NCBI GenBank assembly: GCA_037577475.1
Contig: CM075184.1
Coordinates: forward strand, 823,501-887,500
Reading direction: 5' to 3'
Length of the DNA: 64,000 nucleotides
From: Chaunax sp. Z400
Lineage: Eukaryota; Chordata; Actinopteri; Lophiiformes; Chaunacidae
Part shown: positions 36,200-50,360 of the stretch, piece after piece
How the letters are laid out: each line of letters opens with the position of its first letter
Position numbering within the stretch: position 1 is the stretch's first letter
The notes under the pieces: generated by a model
Told to the model about the DNA's origin: nothing
The model's input: the letters and a program-made list of their open reading frames with translations, nothing else
Database searches by the model: none
Position numbers and translations under genes: made by a program

Positions 36200-39100
36200 C
36201 CCGAGTCTCTACGACCTTTCGTTCCCGAGATACAAACATTCCAAAAATCACCAAAAATACATGTCATATCTCGGGAACCGTAAGTCGTAGAGACTCGGTT
36301 TACCTGCTGGCGTTCTTGGAGACCCCATAAAACCAGTGAAAGAGCTTATCCCCGAGTCTCTACGACCTTCCGTTCCCGAGATACAGACATTCAAAATGCG
36401 CCCCTACTGGACATGTCATTTCTCGGGAAAGGAAGGTCGCACAGACTCGGGACAAAGACTGGTGTTCTCAGAGACCACATAAACCCCTAGACGGACGTTG
36501 GTCCCGAGTCTCTACGACCTTCCGTTTCCGAGATACACACATTCACTATAGGCGAACCAAAGCCCATTCACTTCAATGGGAAAATAAACTTGAGTATAAC
36601 TCGGGAACGGAAGGTCGTAGAGACTCGGGACCCTGATCCGTCCGACATAATTCGTGGTCCCTGAACACGCCAGACTTCTCCCCGAGTCTCTACGACCTTC
36701 CGTTCCCGAGATACAAACATTCCAAAAATCACCAAAAATACATGTCATATCTCGGGAACCGTAAGTCGTAGAGACTCGGTTTACCTGCTGGCGTTCTTGG
36801 AGACCCCATAAAACCATTGAAAGAGCTTATCCCCGAGTCTCTACGACCTTCCGTTCCCGAGATACAGACATTCAAAATGCGCCCCTACTGGACATGTCAT
36901 TTCTCGGGAAAGGAAGGTCGCACAGACTCGGGACAAAGACTGGTGTTCTCAGAGACCACATAAACCCCTAGACGGACGTTGGTCCCGAGTCTCTACGACC
37001 TTCCGTTTCCGAGATACACACATTCACTATAGGCGAACCAAAGCCCATTCACTTCAATGGGAAAATAAACTTGAGTATAACTCGGGAACGGAAGGTCGTA
37101 GAGACTCGGGACCCTGATCCGTCGGACATAATTCGTGGTCCCTGAACACGCCAGACTTCTCCCCGAGTCTCTACGACCTTCCGTTCCCGAGATACAAACA
37201 TTCCAAAAATCACCAAAAATACATGTCATATCTCGGGAACCGTAAGTCGTAGAGACTCGGTTTACCTGCTGGCGTTCTTGGAGACCCCATAAAACCATTG
37301 AAAGAGCTTATCCCCGAGTCTCTACGACCTTCCGTTCCCGAGATACAGACATTCAAAATACGCTCCTACTGGACATGTCATATCTCGGGAAAGGAAGGTC
37401 GCACAGACTCGGGAGAAAGACTGGTGTTCTCAGAGACCACATAAACCCCTAGACGGACGTTGGTCCCGAGTCTCTACGACCTTCCGTTTCCGAGATACAC
37501 ACATTCACTATAGGCGAACCAAAGCCCATTCACTTCAATGGGAAAATAAACTTGAGTATAACTCGGGAAAGAAAGGTCGCACAGACTCGGGACAAAGACT
37601 GGTGTTCTCAGAGACCACATAAACCCCTAGACGGACGTTGGTCCCGAGTCTCTACGACCTTCCGTTCCCGAGATACAAACATTCCAAAAATCACCAAAAA
37701 TACATGTCATATCTCGGGAACCGTAAGTCGTAGGGACTCGGTTTACCTGCTGGCGTTCTTGGAGACCCCATAAAACCATTGAAAGAGCTTATCCCCGAGT
37801 CTCTACGACCTTCCGTTCCCGAGATACAGACATTCAAAATACGCCCCTACTGGACATGTCATATCTCGGGAAAGGAAGGTCGCACAGACTCGGGACAAAG
37901 ACTGGTGTTCTCAGAGACCACATAAACCCCTAGACGGACGTTGGTCCCGAGTCTCTACGACCTTCCGTTTCCGAGATACACACATTCACTATAGGCGAAC
38001 CAAAGCCCATTCACTTCAATGGGAAAATAAACTTGAGTATAACTCGGGAACGGAAGGTCGTAGAGACTATGGAGCCTGATCCGTCGGACATAATTCGTGG
38101 TCTCTGAACACGCCAGACTTCTCCCCGAGTCTCTACGACCTTCCGTTCCCGAGATACAGACATTCAAAATACGCCCCTACTGGACATGTCATATCTTGGG
38201 AAAGGAAGGTCGCACAGACTCGGGACAAAGACTGGTGTTCTCAGAGACCACATAAACCCCTAGACGGGCGTTGGTCCCGAGTCTCTACGACCTTTCGTTC
38301 CCGAGATACAAACATTCCAAAAATCACCAAAAATACATGTCATATCTCGGGAACCGTAAGTCGTAGAGACTCGGTTTACCTGCTGGCGTTCTTGGAGACC
38401 CCATAAAACCAGTGAAAGAGCTTATCCCCGAGTCTCTACGACCTTCCGTTCCCGAGATACAGACATTCAAAATACGCCCCTACTGGACATGTCATATCTT
38501 GGGAAAGGAAGGTCGCACAGACTCGGGACAAAGACTGGTGTTCTCAGAGACCACATAAACCCCTAGACGGACGTTGGTCCCGAGTCTCTACGACCTTTCG
38601 TTCCCGAGATACAAACATTCCAAAAATAACCAAAAATACATGTCATATCTCGGGAACCGTAAGTCGTAGAGACTCGGTTTACCTGCTGGCGTTCTTGGAG
38701 ACCCCATAAAACCAGTGAAAGAGCTTATCCCCGAGTCTCTACGACCTTCCGTTCCCGAGATACAGACATTCAAAATACGCCCCTACTGGACATGTCATAT
38801 CTTGGGAAAGGAAGGTCGCACAGACTCGGGACAAAGACTGGTGTTCTCAGAGACCACATAAACCCCTAGACGGACGTTGGTCCCGAGTCTCTACGACCTT
38901 TCGTTCCCGAGATACAAACATTCCAAAAATCACCAAAAATACATGTCATATCTCGGGAACCGTAAGTCGTAGAGACTCGGTTTACCTGCTGGCGTTCTTG
39001 GAGACCCCATAAAACCAGTGAAAGAGCTTATCCCCGAGTCTCTACGACCTTCCGTTCCCGAGATACAGACATTCAAAATGCGCCCCTACTGGACATGTCA

Positions 39101-40779
39101 TTTCTCGGGAAAGGAAGGTCGCACAGACTCGGGACAAAGACTGGTGTTCTCAGAGACCACATAAACCCCTAGACGGACGTTGGTCCCGAGTCTCTACGAC
39201 CTTCCGTTTCCGAGATACACACATTCACTATAGGCGAACCAAAGCCCATTCACTTCAATGGGAAAATAAACTTGAGTATAACTCGGGAACGGAAGGTCGT
39301 AGAGACTATGGAGCCTGATCCGTCGGACATAATTCGTGGTCTCTGAACACGCCAGACTTCTCCCCGAGTCTCTACGACCTTCCGTTCCCGAGATACAGAC
39401 ATTCAAAATACGCCCCTACTGGACATGTCATATCTTGGGAAAGGAAGGTCGCACAGACTCGGGACAAAGACTGGTGTTCTCAGAGACCACATAAACGCCT
39501 AGATGGACGTTGGTCCCGAGTCTCTACGACCTTTCGTTCCCGAGATACAAACATTCCAAAAATCACCAAAAATACATGTCATATCTCGGGAACCGTAAGT
39601 CGTAGAGACTCGGTTTACCTGCTGGCGTTCTTGGAGACCCCATAAAACCAGTGAAAGAGCTTATCCCCGAGTCTCTACGACCTTCCGTTCCCGAGATACA
39701 GACATTCAAAATACGCCCCTACTGGACATGTTATATCTTGGGAAAGGAAGGTCGCACAGACTCGGGACAAAGACTGGTGTTCTCAGAGACCACATAAACC
39801 CCTAGACGGACGTTGGTCCCGAGTCTCTACGACCTTTCGTTCCCGAGATACAAACATTCCAAAAATCACCAAAAATACATGTCATATCTCGGGAACCGTA
39901 AGTCGTAGAGACTCGGTTTACCTGCTGGCGTTCTTGGAGACCCCATAAAACCAGTGAAAGAGCTTATCCCCGAGTCTCTACGACCTTCCGTTCCCGAGAT
40001 ACAGACATTCAAAATGCGCCCCTACTGGACATGTCATTTCTCGGGAAAGGAAGGTCGCACAGACTCGGGACAAAGACTGGTGTTCTCAGAGACCACATAA
40101 ACCCCTAGACGGACGTTGGTCCCGAGTCTCTACGACCTTCCGTTTCCGAGATACACACATTCACTATAGGCGAACCAAAGCCCATTCACTTCAATGGGAA
40201 AATAAACTTGAGTATAACTCGGGAACGGAAGGTCGTAGAGACTCGGGACCCTGATCCGTCGGACATAATTCGTGGTCCCTGAACACGCCAGACTTCTCCC
40301 CGAGTCTCTACGACCTTCCGTTCCCGAGATACAAACATTCCAAAAATCACCAAAAATACATGTCATATCTCGGGAACCGTAAGTCGTAGAGACTCGGTTT
40401 ACCTGCTGGCGTTCTTGGAGACCCCATAAAACCATTGAAAGAGCTTATCCCCGAGTCTCTACGACCTTCCGTTCCCGAGATACAGACATTCAAAATACGC
40501 TCCTACTGGACATGTCATATCTCGGGAAAGGAAGGTCGCACAGACTCGGGAGAAAGACTGGTGTTCTCAGAGACCACATAAACCCCTAGACGGACGTTGG
40601 TCCCGAGTCTCTACGACCTTCCGTTTCCGAGATACACACATTCACTATAGGCGAACCAAAGCCCATTCACTTCAATGGGAAAATAAACTTGAGTATAACT
40701 CGGGAAAGGAAGGTCGCACAGACTCGGGACAAAGACTGGTGTTCTCAGAGACCACATAAACCCCTAGACGGACGTTGGT
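36200..40779 (+). repeat. 4580-bp higher-order repeat, copy 1
   Basis: Twenty-nine units: Q-S-P-Q-S-P-Q-S-H-Q-S-P-S-Q-S-Q-S-Q-S-P-S-Q-S-Q-S-P-Q-S-H. Copy 2 follows at once. Single-base differences seen from copy 2 are at 36643 (GTCCGAC), 39497 (ACGCC) and 39732 (GTTAT). Confidence 0.93.
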
Positions 40780-43700
40780 CCCGAGTCTCTACGACCTTTC
40801 GTTCCCGAGATACAAACATTCCAAAAATCACCAAAAATACATGTCATATCTCGGGAACCGTAAGTCGTAGAGACTCGGTTTACCTGCTGGCGTTCTTGGA
40901 GACCCCATAAAACCAGTGAAAGAGCTTATCCCCGAGTCTCTACGACCTTCCGTTCCCGAGATACAGACATTCAAAATGCGCCCCTACTGGACATGTCATT
41001 TCTCGGGAAAGGAAGGTCGCACAGACTCGGGACAAAGACTGGTGTTCTCAGAGACCACATAAACCCCTAGACGGACGTTGGTCCCGAGTCTCTACGACCT
41101 TCCGTTTCCGAGATACACACATTCACTATAGGCGAACCAAAGCCCATTCACTTCAATGGGAAAATAAACTTGAGTATAACTCGGGAACGGAAGGTCGTAG
41201 AGACTCGGGACCCTGATCCGTCGGACATAATTCGTGGTCCCTGAACACGCCAGACTTCTCCCCGAGTCTCTACGACCTTCCGTTCCCGAGATACAAACAT
41301 TCCAAAAATCACCAAAAATACATGTCATATCTCGGGAACCGTAAGTCGTAGAGACTCGGTTTACCTGCTGGCGTTCTTGGAGACCCCATAAAACCATTGA
41401 AAGAGCTTATCCCCGAGTCTCTACGACCTTCCGTTCCCGAGATACAGACATTCAAAATGCGCCCCTACTGGACATGTCATTTCTCGGGAAAGGAAGGTCG
41501 CACAGACTCGGGACAAAGACTGGTGTTCTCAGAGACCACATAAACCCCTAGACGGACGTTGGTCCCGAGTCTCTACGACCTTCCGTTTCCGAGATACACA
41601 CATTCACTATAGGCGAACCAAAGCCCATTCACTTCAATGGGAAAATAAACTTGAGTATAACTCGGGAACGGAAGGTCGTAGAGACTCGGGACCCTGATCC
41701 GTCGGACATAATTCGTGGTCCCTGAACACGCCAGACTTCTCCCCGAGTCTCTACGACCTTCCGTTCCCGAGATACAAACATTCCAAAAATCACCAAAAAT
41801 ACATGTCATATCTCGGGAACCGTAAGTCGTAGAGACTCGGTTTACCTGCTGGCGTTCTTGGAGACCCCATAAAACCATTGAAAGAGCTTATCCCCGAGTC
41901 TCTACGACCTTCCGTTCCCGAGATACAGACATTCAAAATACGCTCCTACTGGACATGTCATATCTCGGGAAAGGAAGGTCGCACAGACTCGGGAGAAAGA
42001 CTGGTGTTCTCAGAGACCACATAAACCCCTAGACGGACGTTGGTCCCGAGTCTCTACGACCTTCCGTTTCCGAGATACACACATTCACTATAGGCGAACC
42101 AAAGCCCATTCACTTCAATGGGAAAATAAACTTGAGTATAACTCGGGAAAGAAAGGTCGCACAGACTCGGGACAAAGACTGGTGTTCTCAGAGACCACAT
42201 AAACCCCTAGACGGACGTTGGTCCCGAGTCTCTACGACCTTCCGTTCCCGAGATACAAACATTCCAAAAATCACCAAAAATACATGTCATATCTCGGGAA
42301 CCGTAAGTCGTAGGGACTCGGTTTACCTGCTGGCGTTCTTGGAGACCCCATAAAACCATTGAAAGAGCTTATCCCCGAGTCTCTACGACCTTCCGTTCCC
42401 GAGATACAGACATTCAAAATACGCCCCTACTGGACATGTCATATCTCGGGAAAGGAAGGTCGCACAGACTCGGGACAAAGACTGGTGTTCTCAGAGACCA
42501 CATAAACCCCTAGACGGACGTTGGTCCCGAGTCTCTACGACCTTCCGTTTCCGAGATACACACATTCACTATAGGCGAACCAAAGCCCATTCACTTCAAT
42601 GGGAAAATAAACTTGAGTATAACTCGGGAACGGAAGGTCGTAGAGACTATGGAGCCTGATCCGTCGGACATAATTCGTGGTCTCTGAACACGCCAGACTT
42701 CTCCCCGAGTCTCTACGACCTTCCGTTCCCGAGATACAGACATTCAAAATACGCCCCTACTGGACATGTCATATCTTGGGAAAGGAAGGTCGCACAGACT
42801 CGGGACAAAGACTGGTGTTCTCAGAGACCACATAAACCCCTAGACGGGCGTTGGTCCCGAGTCTCTACGACCTTTCGTTCCCGAGATACAAACATTCCAA
42901 AAATCACCAAAAATACATGTCATATCTCGGGAACCGTAAGTCGTAGAGACTCGGTTTACCTGCTGGCGTTCTTGGAGACCCCATAAAACCAGTGAAAGAG
43001 CTTATCCCCGAGTCTCTACGACCTTCCGTTCCCGAGATACAGACATTCAAAATACGCCCCTACTGGACATGTCATATCTTGGGAAAGGAAGGTCGCACAG
43101 ACTCGGGACAAAGACTGGTGTTCTCAGAGACCACATAAACCCCTAGACGGACGTTGGTCCCGAGTCTCTACGACCTTTCGTTCCCGAGATACAAACATTC
43201 CAAAAATAACCAAAAATACATGTCATATCTCGGGAACCGTAAGTCGTAGAGACTCGGTTTACCTGCTGGCGTTCTTGGAGACCCCATAAAACCAGTGAAA
43301 GAGCTTATCCCCGAGTCTCTACGACCTTCCGTTCCCGAGATACAGACATTCAAAATACGCCCCTACTGGACATGTCATATCTTGGGAAAGGAAGGTCGCA
43401 CAGACTCGGGACAAAGACTGGTGTTCTCAGAGACCACATAAACCCCTAGACGGACGTTGGTCCCGAGTCTCTACGACCTTTCGTTCCCGAGATACAAACA
43501 TTCCAAAAATCACCAAAAATACATGTCATATCTCGGGAACCGTAAGTCGTAGAGACTCGGTTTACCTGCTGGCGTTCTTGGAGACCCCATAAAACCAGTG
43601 AAAGAGCTTATCCCCGAGTCTCTACGACCTTCCGTTCCCGAGATACAGACATTCAAAATGCGCCCCTACTGGACATGTCATTTCTCGGGAAAGGAAGGTC

Positions 43701-45359
43701 GCACAGACTCGGGACAAAGACTGGTGTTCTCAGAGACCACATAAACCCCTAGACGGACGTTGGTCCCGAGTCTCTACGACCTTCCGTTTCCGAGATACAC
43801 ACATTCACTATAGGCGAACCAAAGCCCATTCACTTCAATGGGAAAATAAACTTGAGTATAACTCGGGAACGGAAGGTCGTAGAGACTATGGAGCCTGATC
43901 CGTCGGACATAATTCGTGGTCTCTGAACACGCCAGACTTCTCCCCGAGTCTCTACGACCTTCCGTTCCCGAGATACAGACATTCAAAATACGCCCCTACT
44001 GGACATGTCATATCTTGGGAAAGGAAGGTCGCACAGACTCGGGACAAAGACTGGTGTTCTCAGAGACCACATAAACCCCTAGATGGACGTTGGTCCCGAG
44101 TCTCTACGACCTTTCGTTCCCGAGATACAAACATTCCAAAAATCACCAAAAATACATGTCATATCTCGGGAACCGTAAGTCGTAGAGACTCGGTTTACCT
44201 GCTGGCGTTCTTGGAGACCCCATAAAACCAGTGAAAGAGCTTATCCCCGAGTCTCTACGACCTTCCGTTCCCGAGATACAGACATTCAAAATACGCCCCT
44301 ACTGGACATGTCATATCTTGGGAAAGGAAGGTCGCACAGACTCGGGACAAAGACTGGTGTTCTCAGAGACCACATAAACCCCTAGACGGACGTTGGTCCC
44401 GAGTCTCTACGACCTTTCGTTCCCGAGATACAAACATTCCAAAAATCACCAAAAATACATGTCATATCTCGGGAACCGTAAGTCGTAGAGACTCGGTTTA
44501 CCTGCTGGCGTTCTTGGAGACCCCATAAAACCAGTGAAAGAGCTTATCCCCGAGTCTCTACGACCTTCCGTTCCCGAGATACAGACATTCAAAATGCGCC
44601 CCTACTGGACATGTCATTTCTCGGGAAAGGAAGGTCGCACAGACTCGGGACAAAGACTGGTGTTCTCAGAGACCACATAAACCCCTAGACGGACGTTGGT
44701 CCCGAGTCTCTACGACCTTCCGTTTCCGAGATACACACATTCACTATAGGCGAACCAAAGCCCATTCACTTCAATGGGAAAATAAACTTGAGTATAACTC
44801 GGGAACGGAAGGTCGTAGAGACTCGGGACCCTGATCCGTCGGACATAATTCGTGGTCCCTGAACACGCCAGACTTCTCCCCGAGTCTCTACGACCTTCCG
44901 TTCCCGAGATACAAACATTCCAAAAATCACCAAAAATACATGTCATATCTCGGGAACCGTAAGTCGTAGAGACTCGGTTTACCTGCTGGCGTTCTTGGAG
45001 ACCCCATAAAACCATTGAAAGAGCTTATCCCCGAGTCTCTACGACCTTCCGTTCCCGAGATACAGACATTCAAAATACGCTCCTACTGGACATGTCATAT
45101 CTCGGGAAAGGAAGGTCGCACAGACTCGGGAGAAAGACTGGTGTTCTCAGAGACCACATAAACCCCTAGACGGACGTTGGTCCCGAGTCTCTACGACCTT
45201 CCGTTTCCGAGATACACACATTCACTATAGGCGAACCAAAGCCCATTCACTTCAATGGGAAAATAAACTTGAGTATAACTCGGGAAAGGAAGGTCGCACA
45301 GACTCGGGACAAAGACTGGTGTTCTCAGAGACCACATAAACCCCTAGACGGACGTTGGT
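40780..45359 (+). repeat. 4580-bp higher-order repeat, copy 2
   Basis: Same 29 units at offset 4580. The junction at 40780 joins an H unit to the Q subtype that normally follows S (CCTTTCG, CCAGTG). This is the only such pairing in the window and marks the duplication breakpoint. Confidence 0.93.
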
Positions 45360-47408
45360 CCCGAGTCTCTACGACCTTCCGTTCCCGAGATACAAACATT
45401 CCAAAAATCACCAAAAATACATGTCATATCTCGGGAACCGTAAGTCGTAGGGACTCGGTTTACCTGCTGGCGTTCTTGGAGACCCCATAAAACCATTGAA
45501 AGAGCTTATCCCCGAGTCTCTACGACCTTCCGTTCCCGAGATACAGACATTCAAAATACGCCCCTACTGGACATGTCATATCTCGGGAAAGGAAGGTCGC
45601 ACAGACTCGGGACAAAGACTGGTGTTCTCAGAGACCACATAAACCCCTAGACGGACGTTGGTCCCGAGTCTCTACGACCTTCCGTTTCCGAGATACACAC
45701 ATTCACTATAGGCGAACCAAAGCCCATTCACTTCAATGGGAAAATAAACTTGAGTATAACTCGGGAACGGAAGGTCGTAGAGACTATGGAGCCTGATCCG
45801 TCGGACATAATTCGTGGTCTCTGAACACGCCAGACTTCTCCCCGAGTCTCTACGACCTTCCGTTCCCGAGATACAGACATTCAAAATACGCCCCTACTGG
45901 ACATGTCATATCTTGGGAAAGGAAGGTCGCACAGACTCGGGACAAAGACTGGTGTTCTCAGAGACCACACAAACCCCTAGACGGACGTTGGTCCCGAGTC
46001 TCTACGACCTTTCGTTCCCGAGATACAAACATTCCAAAAATCACCAAAAATACATGTCATATCTCGGGAACCGTAAGTCGTAGAGACTCGGTTTACCTGC
46101 TGGCGTTCTTGGAGACCCCATAAAACCAGTGAAAGAGCTTATCCCCGAGTCTCTACGACCTTCCGTTCCCGAGATACAGACATTCAAAATGCGCCCCTAC
46201 TGGACATGTCATTTCTCGGGAAAGGAAGGTCGCACAGACTCGGGACAAAGACTGGTGTTCTCAGAGACCACATAAACCCCTAGACGGACGTTGGTCCCGA
46301 GTCTCTACGACCTTTCGTTCCCGAGATACAAACATTCCAAAAATCACCAAAAATACATGTCATATCTCGGGAACCGTAAGTCGTAGAGACTCGGTTTACC
46401 TGCTGGCGTTCTTGGAGACCCCATAAAACCAGTGAAAGAGCTTATCCCCGAGTCTCTACGACCTTGCGTTCCCGAGATACAGACATTCAAAATGCGCCCC
46501 TACTGGACATGTCATTTCTCGGGAAAGGAAGGTCGCACAGACTCGGGACAAAGACTGGTGTTCTCAGAGACCACATAAACCCCTAGACGGACGTTGGTCC
46601 CGAGTCTCTACGACCTTCCGTTTCCGAGATACACACATTCACTATAGGCGAACCAAAGCCCATTCACTTCAATGGGAAAATAAACTTGAGTATAACTCGG
46701 GAACGGAAGGTCGTAGAGACTCGGGACCCTGATCCGTCGGACATAATTCGTGGTCCCTGAACACGCCAGACTTCTCCCCGAGTCTCTACGACCTTCCGTT
46801 CCCGAGATACAAACATTCCAAAAATCACCAAAAATACATGTCATATCTCGGGAACCGTAAGTCGTAGAGACTCGGTTTACCTGCTGGCGTTCTTGGAGAC
46901 TCCATAAAACCATTGAAAGAGCTTATCCCCGAGTCTCTACGACCTTCCGTTTCAGAGATACACACATTCACTATAGGCGAACCAAAGCCCATTCACTTCA
47001 ATGGGAAAATAAACTTGAGTATAACTCGGGAACGGAAGGTCGTAGAGACTCGGGACCCTGATCCGTCGGACATAATTCGTGGTCTCTGAACACGCCAGAC
47101 TTCTCCCCGAGTCTCTACGACCTTCCGTTCCCGAGATACAGACATTCAAAATACGCCCCTACTGGACATGTCATATCTTGGGAAAGGAAGGTCGCACAGA
47201 CTCGGGACAAAGACTGGTGTTCTCAGAGACCACATAAACCCCTAGACGGACGTTGGTCCCGAGTCTCTACGACCTTTCGTTCGCGAGATACAAACATTCC
47301 AAAAATCACCAAAAATACATGTCATATCTCGGGAACCGTAAGTCGTAGGGACTCGGTTTACCTGCTGGCGTTCTTGGAGACCCCATAAAACCATTGAAAG
47401 AGCTTATC
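45360..47408 (+). repeat. Transition to the right domain: Q-S-P-S-Q-S-Q-S-P-Q-P-S-Q
   Basis: Thirteen units, 2049 bp. CACACAAACC (for CACATAAACC) first appears here, in the S unit at 45841, and recurs in the right domain. A rare direct Q-P junction is at 46928. From 46599 the sequence matches 59265 onward. Confidence 0.92.
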
Positions 47409-48314
47409 CCCGAGTCTCTACGACCTTCCGTTCAAAAGTTACCAACCCGGGTACGGCCCCGATTGAGTTTTTATCCCCTTAACCTAACCTAACCCTAACC
47501 CTAACCCTAACCCCTAACCCACACTTGTCCGCTAGTCTCTACGACCTTCCGTTCCCGAGATACAGACATTCAAAATACGCCCCTACTGGACATGTCATAT
47601 CTCGGGAAAGGAAGGTCGCACAGACTCGGGACAAAGACTGGTGTTCTCAGAGACCACATAAACCCCTAGACGGACGTTGGTCCTGAGTCTCTACGACCTT
47701 CCGTTTCCGAGATACACACATTCACTATAGGCGAACCAAAGCCCATTCACTTCAATGGGAAAATAAACTTGAGTATAACTCGGGAACGGAAGGTCGTAGA
47801 GACCATGGAGCCTGATCCGTCGGACATAATTCGTGGTCTCTGAACACGCCAGACTTCTCCCCGAGTCTCTACGACCTTCCGTTCCCGAGATACAGACATT
47901 CAAAATACGCCCCTACTGGACATGTCATATCTTGGGAAAGGAAGGTCGCACAGACTCGGGACAAAGACTGGTGTTCTCAGAGACCACATAAACCCCTAGA
48001 CGGACGTTGGTCCCGAGTCTCTACGACCTTTCGTTCCCGAGATACAAACATTCCAAAAATCACCAAAAATACATGTCATATCTCGGGAACCGTAAGTCGT
48101 AGAGACTCGGTTTACCTGCTGGCGTTCTTGGAGACCCCATAAAACCAGTGAAAGAGCTTATCCCCGAGTCTCTACGACCTTCCGTTCCCGAGATACAGAC
48201 ATTCAAAATGCGCCCCTACTGGACATGTCATTTCTCGGGAAAGGAAGGTCGCACAGACTCGGGACAAAGACTGGTGTTCTCAGAGACCACATAAACCCCT
48301 AGACGGACGTTGGT
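46599..48314 (+). repeat. Long-range duplicate, copy 1 (1716 bp, with T unit 11)
   Basis: P-Q-P-S-Q-T-S-P-S-Q-S. It matches 59265-60980 at a constant offset of 12,666. Shared rare marks are the Q-P junction, TTCGCGAG, the TACGG T unit and GGTCCTGAG. Confidence 0.92.
47409..47529 (+). repeat. T unit 11, first after the T-free domain
   Basis: Telomeric tract at 47480-47520. TACGG allele, preceded by S-Q. The Q unit has the mark TTCGTTCGCGAG, shared with the Q before T unit 15. Confidence 0.95.
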
Positions 48315-48643
48315 CCCGAGTCTCTACGACCTTCCGTTTCCGAGATACACACATTCACTATAGGCGAACCAAAGCCCATTCACTTCAATGGGAAAATAAA
48401 CTTGAGTATAACTCGGGAAAGGAAGGTCGCACAGACTCGGGACAAAGACTGGTGTTCTCAGAGACCACATAAACCCCTAGACGGACGTTGGTCCCGAGTC
48501 TCTACGACCTTCCGTTCCCGAGATACAAACATTCCAAAAATCACCAAAAATACATGTCATATCTCGGGAACCGTAAGTCGTAGGGACTCGGTTTACCTGC
48601 TGGCGTTCTTGGAGACCCCATAAAACCATTGAAAGAGCTTATC
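47530..48643 (+). repeat. Right domain block 1: S-P-S-Q-S-H-Q
   Basis: Seven units, 1114 bp. The P unit at 47682 starts GGTCCTGAG and has GACCATGGAGCC. The matching unit at 60348 shares the first change but has GACTATGGAGCC. Confidence 0.93.
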
Positions 48644-50360
48644 CCCGAGTCTCTACGACCTTCCGTTCAAAAGTTACCAACCCGGGTAGGGCCCCGATTG
48701 AGTTTTTATCCCCTTAACCTAACCTAACCCTAACCCTAACCCTAACCCCTAACCCACATTTGTCCGCTAGTCTCTACGACCTTCCGTTCCCGAGATACAG
48801 ACATTCAAAATACGCCCCTACTGGACATGTCATATCTCGGGAAAGGAAGGTCGCACAGACTCGGGACAAAGACTGGTGTTCTCAGAGACCACATAAACCC
48901 CTAGACGGACGTTGGTCCCGAGTCTCTACGACCTTCCGTTTCAGAGATACACACATTCACAATAGGCGAACCAAACCCCATTCACTTCAATGGGAAAATA
49001 AACTTGAGTATAACTCGGGAACGGAAGGTCGTAGAGACTCGGGACCCTGATCCGTCGGACATAATTCGTGGTCCCTGAACACGCCAGACTTCTCCCCGAG
49101 TCTCTACGACCTTCCGTTCCCGAGATACAAACATTCCAAAAATCACCAAAAATACATGTCATATCTCGGGAACCGTAAGTCGTAGAGACTCGGTTTACCT
49201 GCTGGCGTTCTTGGAGACTCCATAAAACCATTGAAAGAGCTTATCCCCGAGTCTCTACGACCTTCCGTTCCCGAGATACAGACATTCAAAATACGCCCCT
49301 ACTGGACATGTCATATCTCGGGAAAGGAAGGTCGCACAGACTCGGGACAAAGACTGGTGTTCTCAGAGACCACATAAACCCCTAGACGGACGTTGGTCCC
49401 GAGTCTCTACGACCTTCCGTTTCCGAGATACACACATTCACTATAGGCGAACCAAAGCCCATTCACTTCAATGGGAAAATAAACTTGAGTATAACTCGGG
49501 AACGGAAGGTCGTAGAGACTATGGAGCTTGATCCGTCGGACATAATTCGTGGTCTCTGAACACGCCAGACTTCTCCCCGAGTCTCTACGACCTTCCGTTC
49601 CCGAGATACAGACATTCAAAATACGCCCCTACTGGACATGTCATATCTTGGGAAAGGAAGGTCGCACAGACTCGGGACAAAGACTGGTGTTCTCAGAGAC
49701 CACATAAACCCCTAGACGGACGTTGGTCCCGAGTCTCTACGACCTTCCGTTCCCGAGATACAAACATTCCAAAAATCACCAAAAATACATGTCATATCTC
49801 GGGAACCGTAAGTCGTAGAGACTCGGTTTACCTGCTGGCGTTCTTGGAGACTCCATAAAACCATTGAAAGAGCTTATCCCCGAGTCTCTACGACCTTCCG
49901 TTCCCGAGATACAGACATTCAAAATACGCCCCTACTGGACATGTCATATCTCGGGAAAGGAAGGTCGCACAGACTCGGGACAAAGACTGGTGTTCTCAGA
50001 GACCACATAAACCCCTAGACGGACGTTGGTCCCGAGTCTCTACGACCTTCCGTTTCCGAGATACACACATTCACTATAGGCGAACCAAAGCCCATTCACT
50101 TCAATGGGAAAATAAACTTGAGTATAACTCGGGAACGGAAGGTCGTAGAGACTATGGAGCTTGATCCGTCGGACATAATTCGTGGTCTCTGAACACGCCA
50201 GACTTCTCCCCGAGTCTCTACGACCTTCCGTTCCCGAGATACAGACATTCAAAATACGCCCCTACTGGACATGTCATATCTTGGGAAAGGAAGGTCGCAC
50301 AGACTCGGGACAAAGACTGGTGTTCTCAGAGACCACATAAACCCCTAGACGGACGTTGGT
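48315..50360 (+). repeat. 2046-bp T-containing repeat, copy 1
   Basis: H-Q-T-S-P-Q-S-P-S-Q-S-P-S. Further copies lie at 56889-58934 and 61462-63507. All have TTCACAATAGG in the first P unit and GGAGCTTGATC in the later P units. Confidence 0.92.
48644..48764 (+). repeat. T unit 12
   Basis: Telomeric tract at 48715-48755. TAGGG allele, preceded by H-Q. It ends CACATTTG instead of the CACACTTG of the left domain. Confidence 0.95.

Noticed and set aside
40780..45359. The 4580-bp copy as a simple assembly error
   Set aside because: The two copies differ at several bases and at their outer flanks, which argues for a real duplication, although only spanning reads can settle it.
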